Shown: positions 42,973 to 53,106 of the stretch, one piece after another
Numbering within the stretch: the stretch's first letter is position 1
How the letters are laid out: each line of letters begins with the position of its first letter
Assembly (NCBI RefSeq): GCF_033115175.1
Contig: NC_084837.1
Location: 4,292,266 to 4,356,265, forward strand
Length of the DNA stretch: 64,000 bases
From: Lepus europaeus
Lineage: Eukaryota; Chordata; Mammalia; Lagomorpha; Leporidae
Direction: 5' to 3'
Notes under the pieces: generated by a model
What the model was told of the DNA's origin: nothing
Seen by the model: the letters and a program-made list of their open reading frames with translations, nothing else
The model's database searches: none
Translations under genes and position numbers: made by a program

Positions 42973-43225
42973 AAAGTCATACTGAAAAACAGAAATTTGC
43001 TGAAAGAGCATTTTCTGTGCTCTTCCTGTAAAAGGTAGCTGTGAGATGATGGCTTGGCCATCGTCAAGGGTTCACTGTGCACAGTGTATCGCAGCACGCG
43101 GTTGTGCCTTAGACGTAGCTGAGAGTGATGAAGGAACAGAAATGTGTGGGCAGCAGGACAGTCCCCGGGGCTCTGCCTCCGCTCCACGTTGATCTCCTGC
43201 AAAAGCTTGAAGAGCTACCCCAACT

Positions 43226-43513
43226 TTTTTCCCCAAATATTATTTGAAAGGCAGAGTTAGAGAGGAGAAGAGACAGTCTTTTACCTGCTGGTTCCCTCCC
43301 CAAATGGCCACAATGGCTGGAGCTGGGCTGATCTGAAGCCAGGGGCAGCTTCTGGGTCTCCCATGCAGGTGCAGGGGCCCAAGCACTTGGCCATCATCCG
43401 CCACTTTCCCAGGTGCGTTAGCAGGGAGCTGGGTTGGGAGTGGAGCAGCCGGGACTGAAGCTGGCTCACGTGGGAGGCTGGTGTCAGAGGCGGCAGCTGT
43501 AGCAGCTGTACCA
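43226..43513 (-). repeat. CSINE
   Basis: Reverse copy from AAATATTATTTGAAAGGCAG to about AGCAGCTGTACC. The head is diverged. Confidence 0.87.
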
Positions 43514-44046
43514 GATGGCGGCTCCGCGGCATGTTGTCAACCGCGGTCTCCACGCCGCATGGCAGGGCTGTCGGCTCATGCATCCCCCAGCAGCACCCCA
43601 TGCCCTTTGACCTACTCCTCCCCATTTCCTCCCTCCCTCACCCTGGAAGCTGTCCTTCTGTTCAACACTATGCAGGCCTGTGGCTTTCTCTTTAGGGTAC
43701 ATGTGTGTGGCATCGTGCCGTGTACGTGTGTGTGGCAGTGTCTTCTATGTTGCCTCCGAGAGCAGGGTCTCCTGTTCCTAGCCTGGGTCATGTTCCTCTT
43801 GCTTGAAGCAATGCAGGCCCCTTACGGTTCGTGCAGGGGTGGAGGAGACCACACCCATTGTCGGTGCTATTACCAAACTTTGGTCCTAACCATCTTTTCC
43901 GTAAATTTCAGATGTATTCTGAATATGTAGCTTGGGGAGGGAACGCTTTTCGTATTGTTCTGATGGAAAGGAGAACATTGGGGTATTGATAATTGTGCGG
44001 GCATGGGGATGTGGATTTTAGAATGTGGGTTAGCAGCAGGTGCAAA

Positions 44047-44118
44047 GAGCTGGTGGGTTTCTCCCTTCACGGAGGTCCTGAGCTGGTGGGTTTCTTCCTT
44101 CACGGAGGTCCTGAGCTG
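44047..44118 (+). repeat. 33-bp tandem duplication
   Basis: GAGCTGGTGGGTTTCTYCCT plus TCACGGAGGTCCT occurs twice in direct succession (44047-44079 and 44080-44112), with one mismatch, followed by the start of a third unit. Confidence 0.92.
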
Positions 44119-44463
44119 CGACCTTCACTGCATATCTGGTCTATTTCTGACTGAGTCTCTCCCCAACCCTCTCCAGTTCCCTTGAGTGCTGCCTCCCAGC
44201 CACGGCCTCTCCTCTCCTTTCTTCCTTGTTTTCATGCCTTTGTAATTTGCATTTGTCACTCCTTTCCTGGTGTTGCAGGGACACAGCCATATGTGAGGTC
44301 TCCAAGCAGAAGCTCACACCTCTGAGTGCTCCTGGTCACCTCACCAAGAACAGGGGCGCAGGCACCATCTGTCAATTCCAGTTCACCAAAAGCTAATCAA
44401 TTCGAGCATCCATTCACCAAATGTCCAATTTGCCGAGGTTACAGAATTCATCAGTATATGAAG

Positions 44464-44640
44464 ATACTTTGAGAAGTTCGTGGAAATGAAATTAAAAGAT
44501 CATTTTGGCATAAATACTTGAAATCCATGCATATTTAATATGCATGTCCCTCTTTTTGAATACCCTAAAATGCATGGATTTCAGAATTTTTTTGCACAAA
44601 ATAAACATCTCTTCCATTTTCTAACTTTCTGAAGTAGTTT
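44464..44640. mobile_element. Mariner-derived (MARNA-like) pieces, two inverted halves
   Basis: First half: TTTGAGAAGTTCGTGGAAAT, then TTGAAATCCATGCATATT. Second half: CCCTCTTTTTGAATACCC, then AAAATGCATGGATTTCAGAA and TTTTTTTGCACAAAATAAAC. The elements share ends and an inner ATGCATGGATTTC palindrome with the other copies. Confidence 0.55.
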
Positions 44641-45221
44641 TTGTCAACAATGTTTTTCATTGGAAAAACAAGTCATATTAGTTGAAGCTGTTTTATATTA
44701 AATAAATTGGAAGCGGACTTTTATAGACAACTATTGAAGGTGTGTGGTTCACATTATCTGATTCTGAAAAAGACAAAAATGGCACTCTAAACAATATTTA
44801 CATCATCTCAGGGCAGATCCCCGAGAAATGGAAGAAGAGTGAATGGCATAGCCAGAGCCGTAGAGGCAGTGCAGGAAGGGGACAGCTAAGGACAGAAAGA
44901 GAAGCTGCAACAGGGAGAGGTGGTGAGGCCACCCTGGGTAGGAGGGTGGGGAGGGAGGAGTGCAGGGGACAACATCCAAGGCCTCAGGGGGACCTCCTGC
45001 CTCGGCTCCCTAGAGCTTCCTTTTCTACCATCATTTGTTCCATGCCAGTTGTGCTCTCTTCATGGTTAAATGAGTTTTGATAATCTTGATGATTTCAGAT
45101 CATCAGTTTTCCTTGTTAGTTGCCATTGTAAGTTGTTCAATATATTGGAATATGGTCAATTTCCTGGAGCCACTGCATCTCATGGTCTACTGAATGGGCA
45201 TGCCTTCCCCACCATGCCACT

Positions 45222-45534
45222 GGGGGGCAGCACTGTGGTGCAGTGGGTAAAGCTGGCACCTTCAATGCTGGCGTCCCATATGGACACTGGTTCCAGTTCC
45301 AGCTGCTCCTACTTTGGATCCAGCTCCCTGCTAATGCACATGGAAAAACCAGTGGACAATGGCCCACATGCTTGGGCCCCTGCACCTACGTGGGAGTCCC
45401 AAAAAAAGTTCTAGGCTGCTGCTGGCTTTGGCCTGGCCCAGCCCTGGCTGTTGCGACCTTTGGGGAGTGAACCAGTCGATAGGGGAGCTCTCTCTCCCTT
45501 TCTCTCTCCTCCTCTACAACTCTGTAAGTAAATC
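45222..45534 (+). repeat. CSINE
   Basis: Forward copy beginning GGGGGGCAGCACTGTGGTGC and ending CTCTACAACTCTGTAAGTAA. Confidence 0.9.
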
Positions 45535-46057
45535 TGTTTAGGAAATGCCATCTGATGCTTGGCAGGTGCCCTTAGAGATGAGTGAGTCATCCTGGGGAGA
45601 GCGTTCAGAAATAGTTCAGTTAGGATGCACTGACTGTAGAACGCAGTGTGCAGCCGGGAGAGCGAGGGAGACACTGCGCTTTGGGGATTGGTGGGAAAAG
45701 AAGAAAAAAAGAAAAACCTTGAAGTCCACAGCCACTCTGCCGAAGCGTGATCTCTGGAGTTTAACTTACCACAGGGTTCAGTAATAGAGGTTTTTTTCTC
45801 CACGTAGAGGCGTTCGCTTCTTTCCCATGTGACCGAGAGAAAATGCACTCTGTGTTTCCATAATGCCCGTTCTGGTTTCTGAAGGTGTCGGTTAAGGGTG
45901 GAGCTTGTGGCCTGCAGTCTGGGCGTCTCCGCCTCACTGAGGGAAGGGAGAGAGGTGTTCAAAAGCCGTCACTGTTTCTTTCCCCTGCAAATCAGGGTTG
46001 TTTTCTTTGTGCATTCTGGGTAAATGCTTAGCGTCCACTGCCATTGAGACATAGTAG

Positions 46058-46200
46058 TTCCCTTAATCCTCAAGGTAATTTTGAGGTTGGTCGTTTTCCA
46101 CGATATAGGTGGAAACTGGAAGTTCAACGAGGGAATTAAATGAAGTGCCTATGCTTCTCCACGGGGCAAAAGCAAGGTCTGGGTTTGAATCCACCAGGCC
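46058..46200 (-). repeat. MIR SINE
   Basis: CCCTTAATCCTCAAGGTAAT, then ATAGGTGGAAACTGGAAGTT and GTCTGGGTTTGAATCCACCA match reverse MIR landmarks. Confidence 0.7.
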
Positions 46201-46744
46201 ACCTGACGCCACCGCTGCCTCCATCATCACAATTTTGCAGCATGTGGAACATGCAGGTTCGGCACATCTGGCCGTAAATCTCACTTTCCGGGAGCTTTGA
46301 TTCCGAGGAGTTTATTGTATGTTCTCTAGATGTGGGTGATTTTCCGAAGCATGGACTGGACGAGTGGTAGCTGCTGGACCATGGTTTGTCTTTACTGCAT
46401 GTCTCAGCAGAGTTTAGGATTTTGCTCTGTGTGGTAAGAGTTCCTTGCAGCGGGGGTTCTAAACGGCTTTGCCCAGTGGTTTCTGTGAGAGGCTCGTCTG
46501 TGGGCTCCCGTCAGCTGATCTCGAGAAAGCCTGGGTGCTGCTTCCTGGGGTCCAGCTCAGCCTTGTCTAAGTCCTCAGGCCTCTGCTGTTCCATTGTCCT
46601 GGAAACCCGATCCCATGCTGCTTCCTCCTCCCCTCATTCTGAACTACAAGCTGCCAACAAACTCGGATTTCTAAAGCTTGGTGCTGAACATTTTGCTTGC
46701 TTGCTTTGAGTGAACCTGAATTTCCTTCCCTCTTTATGCTAAAA

Positions 46745-47690
46745 TAGTTCCAGATGGACCAAACACTTAAGTGTTTAAAAAAAATAGAAACCTACAAAAT
46801 CAGTGGAATGGAATATGACTGAATTAATTTAAAATCTTATAGTGAGAAAACTGCTTCCAAGCAGGATGTTAAACTTCAAAATCATAAATAAAAACTATGG
46901 CAAATTTGACCAAATGATAGTGCAAAAAAATCTCACTACTAGAAATAACACGAAACTAAGCAAATGATGAAAAAGTAAAAAGATGGTTGGTGGCTTGATT
47001 TCTGTAAGGAAGAGCTCACTCAAATCCGTGCCAAAAACAATCACAATGGCCGGTGCCGCGGCTCACTAGGCTAATCCTCTGCCTGTGGCGCCGGCACTCT
47101 GGGTTCTAGTCCCAGTTGGGGCGCTCAATTCTGTCCCGGTTGCTCCTTTTCCAGGCCAGCTCTCTGCTGTGGCCCGGGAAGGCAGTGGAGGATGGCCCAA
47201 GTGCTTGGGCCCTGCACCCCATGGGAGACCAGGAAGAAGCACCTGGCTCCCGGCTTCAGGTAGGCGCAGCGCCGGCTGTAGCGGCCATTTAGGGGGTGAA
47301 CCAATGGAAGGAAGACCTTTCTCTCTGTCTCTCTCTCACTGTCCACTCTGTCAAAAAAAAAAAAAATCACAAACCCACTGGAAACTGACCAAGTGATGTG
47401 AACCAACAGTTTACTGACAGAAATACAGATGTAGGCCACCAAAATATAAAAGATGCTCAACTTTGCTGAAAGCACTAAAGATGGAGAAAAATGTAGGCAG
47501 CAGTGTTCTGAGCCTTCCACTGGCTTAGGATAAAAGGAAGGTTTGTAATATCCAAGGTTTGTGAACGTGTGAAGAAGCAAGTCCAAGATAGGTGCTTTCG
47601 TGGGAGCATAAACCCAAGAAACTTTGGAAACCAATTTGCCGCTGTGTGTCAGAAACAGAGGTTCACATTCCTTTATCCAGCACTCCCAGG
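46745..47690 (+). mobile_element. Old L1 fragment (ORF2 3' part), sense
   Basis: Sense-strand L1 text: CCAGATGGACCAAACACTTAA, AAAACTATGGCAAATTTGAC, AAAATATAAAAGATGCTCAA and TTTGTGAACGTGTGAAGAAG. It ends in the region equivalent to the ...ctttggaaaacaatttggc... segment. One CSINE is inserted. Confidence 0.75.
47048..47364 (+). repeat. CSINE, young type, with 8-bp TSD
   Basis: Forward copy starting GGCCGGTGCCGCGGCTCACT with B box GGTTCTAGTCC and a poly(A) tail. AATCACAA is at 47039-47046 and 47365-47372. Confidence 0.96.
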
Positions 47691-48799
47691 GTCCAAAGTT
47701 CTCTCTGCATCCCTGGTGGGCTCACTGGATGCCCTGCAGTACTGCCCCTGCCAGGAAGAGAGTGGAAGGGATACGGGGCCATTATTGGCTAATGGCATGA
47801 CTTCATGCAACACGATGGAATTTCACTTCACTAATTTTGTATGAAGTAAGCCTATATTGGTGGTGCGAGCAGAGATCCCTGGTGCCTTACTTGTGAAACT
47901 GTAGAGTTCCTGAAAATGATCCTTGCTTTTTTCCCTATAAGACACCTGAGAAGCTGTTAATGCGAGTACACCAAATGGGAATCGGGGAAAAGTGAGAGTA
48001 GAGACTTTGTTCTTCGTTTCAAACCTCTCAGAGTTGTGTGCAGATGTTTACGTTTGTTAAAAAACTAAAAGGAGACTAGGAAATAAAACACCTGTGATTC
48101 TTACAGAATACTAATTAACCTCCTTATTTTAGGGAATCTTCAGTTTCTGACTCAACCCAGCCTATTTATTCCTCGTTCTGTTTTTCTCCCCTAATTTCTA
48201 GATGCATTGGAATGCTGCCTGGCACCAGCCCGCTGTAAGCATGCGGAGACTCCTCCCCCACTGCCTCCTGTGGGAGTGGCCTCCTGGCTGCTCTGCGTGC
48301 TTGGGCCCAGCCACATGCCAGCTCCTTTCTCCTGTGTTTCAGCCCCCACTGAGACCCCTGCTGGAACAGGTCTCCTGCACATGGCCCTTCCTAGTTTAGT
48401 TCCATGTGGACACCTGTCTCTCGGACTCTGTGCTACATTCCTGGGCTGTGTGCTGGCCATTAGCTGCAGAAGAGCAGGGGTGGGTTGGGCGCACCTTGGT
48501 AACACAGAGCCAGGCTCAGAGGAGGAAGCATTGTGGTGTACTCCTGTGTCTGACAGGTGCAGCACCGAGAGAGACCTGGCCATCTGTGGCTTGAGTGGGC
48601 CTGACCAGAGCTGAGGAATGTCACTCCTCATTCTTCGGGGTGGGAATTGGTGGTGCACTTTTATAGGACCAGGGACCAGTGTTGGTTTCTCTCAGCAAAT
48701 GCAGTCACCTCTCAGGTGTCGGGGTCCTTGCCTCTAAGACCCCAGCACACAGCGAAGTCCACTGATGCTCAAGTGCCTTCTAAAAGCATGGCGTGTGCG

Positions 48800-49050
48800 C
48801 GTGAGAGAGAAGTCTTCCATCTGCTGGTTCACTCCTCAAATGCCCACAACAGCTGGAACTGGGCCAGGAGCTTTTTCCAGGTTTCCCATGCAGGTGCAGG
48901 GGCCCAAAGATTTGGACCATCTTCTGCTTTCCCAGGCAATAGCAGAGAGCTGGATGGGAAGAGGTGCAGCCGGGATTCGGGCCGGTGCCCGTAAGGGATG
49001 CCGGTACTGCAGGCTGTGTCTTTACCCTCTACGTCACAGCGTTGGCCCCT
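48800..49050 (-). repeat. CSINE, last one before the SINE-free block
   Basis: Reverse copy from GAGAGAGAAGTCTTCCATCT to CACAGCGTTGGCCCC. The T-rich tail is missing. Confidence 0.87.
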
Positions 49051-50675
49051 AGCCTGTGTATTCTAAACCACCCGTAGACGACTTGCTGTACCTGAAACAG
49101 TGGAGATGCTGTGTGCTGCACTGTTGAGGGAATAGCCACAGGCGCGGGTCTGTATCTAATACACACGCGATTTTTTTCTCCTGGGTGTTTTCCACTTGCG
49201 GTTGGTGCAGTCCACGGACATGGAGGCTGGGATAGAGGGCGGTAGAGTTCTTAGAGGGGAGCAGGACAGTCAGGCCACTGAGGTGACAGATCTGGGTTTC
49301 CGCAGCCCCATCAGGGCCCACGTGGCTGAAGCGGCTGGGGCGGAGGCCCCCAGTTTCCTTCTGCTCCTGGAGCGCGGCTACCACAAGAGCCTCATTGTGT
49401 GTGGAGCTGCCAGGGCCGCAGGTCAGAGTCCACGCATTCAGGTGTCATCTCGTCATCTGTGTAATCTGGGGGTCGCATTCCTGGGCAGAGACCCCCTTTC
49501 AGATCCTGCCTGGTTGAGACCTCCCTTCGCTCACCGTGAGACACCGGGGTCTCAGAAGGCCACCATGCGCCCCGGTCGCCTCCAATGCCCCCTAACCCTT
49601 ACCCTGGCACTGACTCGGCACCTCCTTCCTCGTTCAGCTTTGCAAGCTCCGGCCCCTTCGTCGATTAACTCCAGACATTAATATTTTCTTTCACACGACG
49701 GCTGCCATTCACCCATGAAACCGCTGAACATTATGTAGCTGTCAGGATGCCTGGGGATTACCCAGGGTTCTTTGCCTGTGAGAAAGTGACACCGGCAGGC
49801 CGAGTTTTGAGATGTTTATTTTGAGAGGACGCTGACAAGCATGAAGGCCTGATCCCAGAGTGGCAATTTCATTTAATTAAAGGCCTCTCTTTATTGTCAT
49901 TTTCTTCCCCTTTATCTGCTTGTGGCTGTGAAAGGCTGACTCGCCCTAGGTGTGAGGAGCGCGATGGGGTGGGCGGGTGGCTGGGCTTCTGCTCCCGGGC
50001 TTGGAACCGATGCCTGACAGCCATGCTTAAAGGGATGAGAGCCGGGCCTCTGCCTTTGCGCTGCTGAAGTTGAGACGTGAGAGTTGAGCTTGCAGACGCT
50101 GAGGGTTTAGTCCATGTCGCTGTTTGAAGTTAGCACCCTTGCAACACGGGAAGGCGACTTAGCACAGTTGTCTTTCCTAGGATTAGGCGAGAATGCGTGC
50201 CGTCCTAGGCAGCAGGGATGGTGCTCCTCGCCCAAATGGTGGGAGAGTTTATTGCACCCGTTGTCACTGGTTTCTAGTACCAGAGCTAAATGCAGATGTA
50301 AAAAGGGGCTGGAAACAATAAACATTGATGTGAGTAATGGTGGCGTTAGTGACAGTAGACTGATTAACTTTTGATGTCATGTACTCAGACTAAACAGGTT
50401 TGACTTTAACCACAGAAATTCATTTTGAGAAATATTCCAGGGGCCTATCTGGGGCATTGTCCAAAAAAATTCAGGATTTATCTGTGAGCGAAACAGACCT
50501 GGTCTCTGGATATTGGTTCCCAGAGCTGTGGGATCCTAGCTCCCCAAGGTGTGTGTCTCTGTAGCGTTATCGGTGGAAATCCTTTTACCCCCAGGAGGAA
50601 GCTTTGTTCATTTGTGCTTATTTGTGCAGTGTTAACTGCGTATTGGTTTGCACATGTACCCGGCACTCTGTGATC

Positions 50676-50771
50676 CCACACGCACACGAGTGTGACACAT
50701 GCATGTGACACAAGCACAGATGTGTGACACACATGCGACACACACATGCATATATGACACACACAGTACAC
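50676..50771 (+). repeat. CA-rich imperfect tandem repeat
   Basis: Repeated TGTGACACACATGC-like 12-16 bp units, for example GTGACACATGCATGTGACAC and TGTGACACACATGCGACACA. Confidence 0.8.
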
Positions 50772-51471
50772 CGTCCACCTCGCCTGTCTGTGGGCCTCTC
50801 TTCCTCAGCCCTCGGCTGCACTGGGGGCCTCGTGCCTGCAGGCCCATCACTCATTCCTTCTCCCCAGGGGGAGCCTGAAGGGTCGCTGAGGCCAGCCGAG
50901 GGCCTGGCTGATGGGGAGTTCAGCTGCCCCGTGCAGACAATGCCCTCCGCTTTGGTGCAGGCGTGGGGAGGCAGCGAAGGACGGGAGCTGTGCCGACTCC
51001 ATCCCGATCCTGCCCCAGCCCATCCCACCCTTTGAGGCAGTGATCCGCAGGGCTCGCTGATGGAGCAGGAGTCTTTGACTATTGAATCAGTCCCCGGGGC
51101 CGAGCATTGGAAAAGCGCTCCCTTCACTTCTCACCGGCTGGACACCGAGCCTGGGAGGAGTGGGTTTCTCCCCAGGACCCCTGACAGCACTCGCTGGACT
51201 TGTGGATTGGATCTCCTGTGTTTTTGTGTGGAGGCTTGGGATGACGTCCCCACAAAGAGGCCAGCAGAGCTCAAGGAGCCTATTTTTCTGCTACCACAAA
51301 GGCAGCAAAGGATCAGGCGTCCGCCCTAAATGGTTTCATTCTGCCTCTCCCCTCCACCTCCAGGCAGGGGTGGCATTTGTTGTGAGAGTGCTCGAGAGAG
51401 GGCGTGGGCTGCGGAGTGTGCACTTTTTCATGTGCTTTAAAATTCCATTTTGTTCTCTGTTTCTTTTAAAG

Positions 51472-51614
51472 GCACAAGTGATCCCTATGTGAAATTTAAG
51501 CTGAATGGGAAGACACTTTACAAAAGCAAAGTGGTGTATAAGAACTTGAACCCCATTTGGGATGAGATAGTTGTGTTACCAATCCAAAGCCTTGATCAGA
51601 AGCTACGTGTGAAG
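51472..51614 (+). CDS. MCTP2: MCTP2 coding exon 4 (residues 213-260): C2A core
   Basis: A 143-bp exon after the 25-kb intron 3. The acceptor is TTTCTTTTAAAG and the donor GAAG|GTAATC; it enters in phase 1 and leaves in phase 0. It encodes the canonical C2 signature [20 protein letters not shown] (residues 213-232), with the second Ca2+ ligand at Asp216, followed by [20 protein letters not shown] (residues 233-252). NLNPxWDE is the typical C2 motif between strands 4 and 5. Its sequence is that of MCTP2 C2A; the reading frame joins exon 3 through a split Gly codon (G|GC). Confidence 0.96.
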
Positions 51615-52416
51615 GTAATCTAAACGGCTCTGCTCCTTTGTTTACAATGTTTATCTCTCTGTGGCTTTCTGTGTTCTCTTACAACGGAACCTGCCACGGT
51701 TAATTGTTTTATTGACTATTTTCAAGGATAGGGTTAAAAGTATTAATATAGAAGGAATTCTGTATGCCACTTGTCAGAACTGTATGTTTTTTATCAGCTC
51801 AATGGGACGTGCTGTACAGAAATTCAGAGTGAAAAATAATGCGTCTGTGGGTTGTATTTAAACTTACCAGATGTGGAAGAATTATTACTGATAGCTGGAC
51901 AGCAAGCAGTTCTGAAGCCGATCTCATTGGGAATAACTTTGTATTTAATAGCGCTCTCAGCTACTGTTGAAAGCATCGGTTGCTCCAACATCTGGGTTCA
52001 AACTGCATGAGTTGAGTGCAGAATAGGATCGCTATAGAATATTTAGCAAATTCCTGTTTAATTGGCAGGTCTGTTCACCGTGGAAAACACTAAATTTTAA
52101 TGAGACCATTTAAACTACAGAGAGAGGTCTACTGTGCGTAACAATTTAATGCAGATAAAAACTGCCTTAAAATGTTTCTGCTGGTATTTTTTTTTATTTT
52201 AAAATGTTGGATTAATATGTAATAATTGTTTTGGCCATGGCAGGCAACATGGGCACGATTGCATAATTTTGCCCCTTGTGAGTCATGGTTGTGTTCCCCT
52301 TAGCTGTAACTGTGACATTGTAAGATCTGAGAGTGATTTCAGAGCTCTCGGCCTATTACCTGTGGATGACTGATGAACTTGGTGACTTACATGCCGCTGG
52401 CCTCTGCCCTCTGTAG
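51615..52416 (+). other. MCTP2: MCTP2 intron 4
   Basis: An 802-bp phase-0 intron, GTAATC to TGTAG. It is A/T-rich and without recognisable repeats. Confidence 0.9.
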
Positions 52417-52493
52417 GTGTATGATCGAGACTTGACCACATCTGATTTCATGGGCTCTGCATTTGTTATTCTCAGTGATCTTGAACTTAACAG
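52417..52493 (+). CDS. MCTP2: MCTP2 coding exon 5 (residues 261-285 plus two bases): C2A Ca2+ loop 3
   Basis: A 77-bp exon with acceptor CTGCCCTCTGTAG and donor CAG|GTACTG, leaving phase 2. It encodes [20 protein letters not shown] (residues 261-280). Asp263, Asp265 and Asp270 complete the set of five Ca2+-coordinating aspartates with Asp210 and Asp216, so the first C2 domain should be Ca2+-competent. DFMG is the usual C2 motif after loop 3. Introns on both sides are short (802 and 501 bp). Confidence 0.95.
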
Positions 52494-52994
52494 GTACTGT
52501 ATTTTTGCCTTTTAATTATTATTAATAATTTTAGAGGGAATTCCAATAATGTTAAATGGTGCTTGTTAGATGACTGAAATGAATCTGAATCAATGGAAAA
52601 GTGCTTTGAATTTTTATTGCTCTCAACATATTTTTTGGCTTTTCAAGTTTTATTTTTTTTAAATTTATTTTTAAAGATTTTTTTTGGCTTCTAGAAGTAA
52701 AATGTATTAGACGTTAAATCATTTATGGCGTGTTCTAAAATGTGAATTGGGCCTCCTACTTTCAATGGGTAAAATTCAGGTTCATTAACTTAAAACAAAT
52801 ACTTACATTTCACTTGGACAGTGAGAAGAAGATCTGACCAACTGTGGAAGTAAACCCTGAACATGGCTGACTGCCACTACATTTAATGTTCTTCAGCATT
52901 GAGTGTAACTCTTGCGCAGAAGTTCCTGAGGCATTATCAGAGTATACAGCACTATCAGTATGTGTGCAAATTGTTCATTCCTGTTTGTGTGTAG
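52494..52994 (+). other. MCTP2: MCTP2 intron 5
   Basis: A 501-bp phase-2 intron, GTACTG to TGTAG. It is A/T-rich and without recognisable repeats. Confidence 0.9.
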
Positions 52995-53106
52995 GACAAC
53001 TGAACATATTTTAAAATTGGAAGATCCAAACAGTTTGGAAGATGACATGGGAGTGATCGTGCTCAGTTTAAATTTAGTAGTGAAACAAGGTGACTTCAAG
53101 AGACAC
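52995..53106 (+). CDS. MCTP2: MCTP2 coding exon 6 (residues 286-323): end of C2A
   Basis: A 112-bp exon with acceptor TTTGTGTGTAG and donor AGACAC|GTGAGT. The first Arg codon is split (AG|G) with exon 5. It encodes [20 protein letters not shown] and then the last C2A strand with [26 protein letters not shown] is the final C2 beta-strand typical of MCTP proteins. Leaves in phase 0. The acceptor tract is weaker in pyrimidines than those of its neighbours (GTTTGTGTGTAG), but the frame and homology leave little doubt. Confidence 0.95.

Larger units (their letters stand above)
26155..51471 (+). other. MCTP2: MCTP2 intron 3
   Basis: A 25.3-kb phase-1 intron that splits the first C2 domain. It holds two mariner-type palindromic elements in its first 5 kb and further copies near 39.9 and 44.5 kb. 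It also holds the C-rich minisatellite, a 4.85-kb half-LINE insertion, hAT-Charlie remnants, ten CSINEs, an L1 fragment and CA/TG-rich tracts. The stretches 28870-30150, 38080-39550, 41400-42800, 43520-45220, 47690-48800 and 49051-51471 look unique (apart from the tracts listed) and show no gene I can support. Confidence 0.85.
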
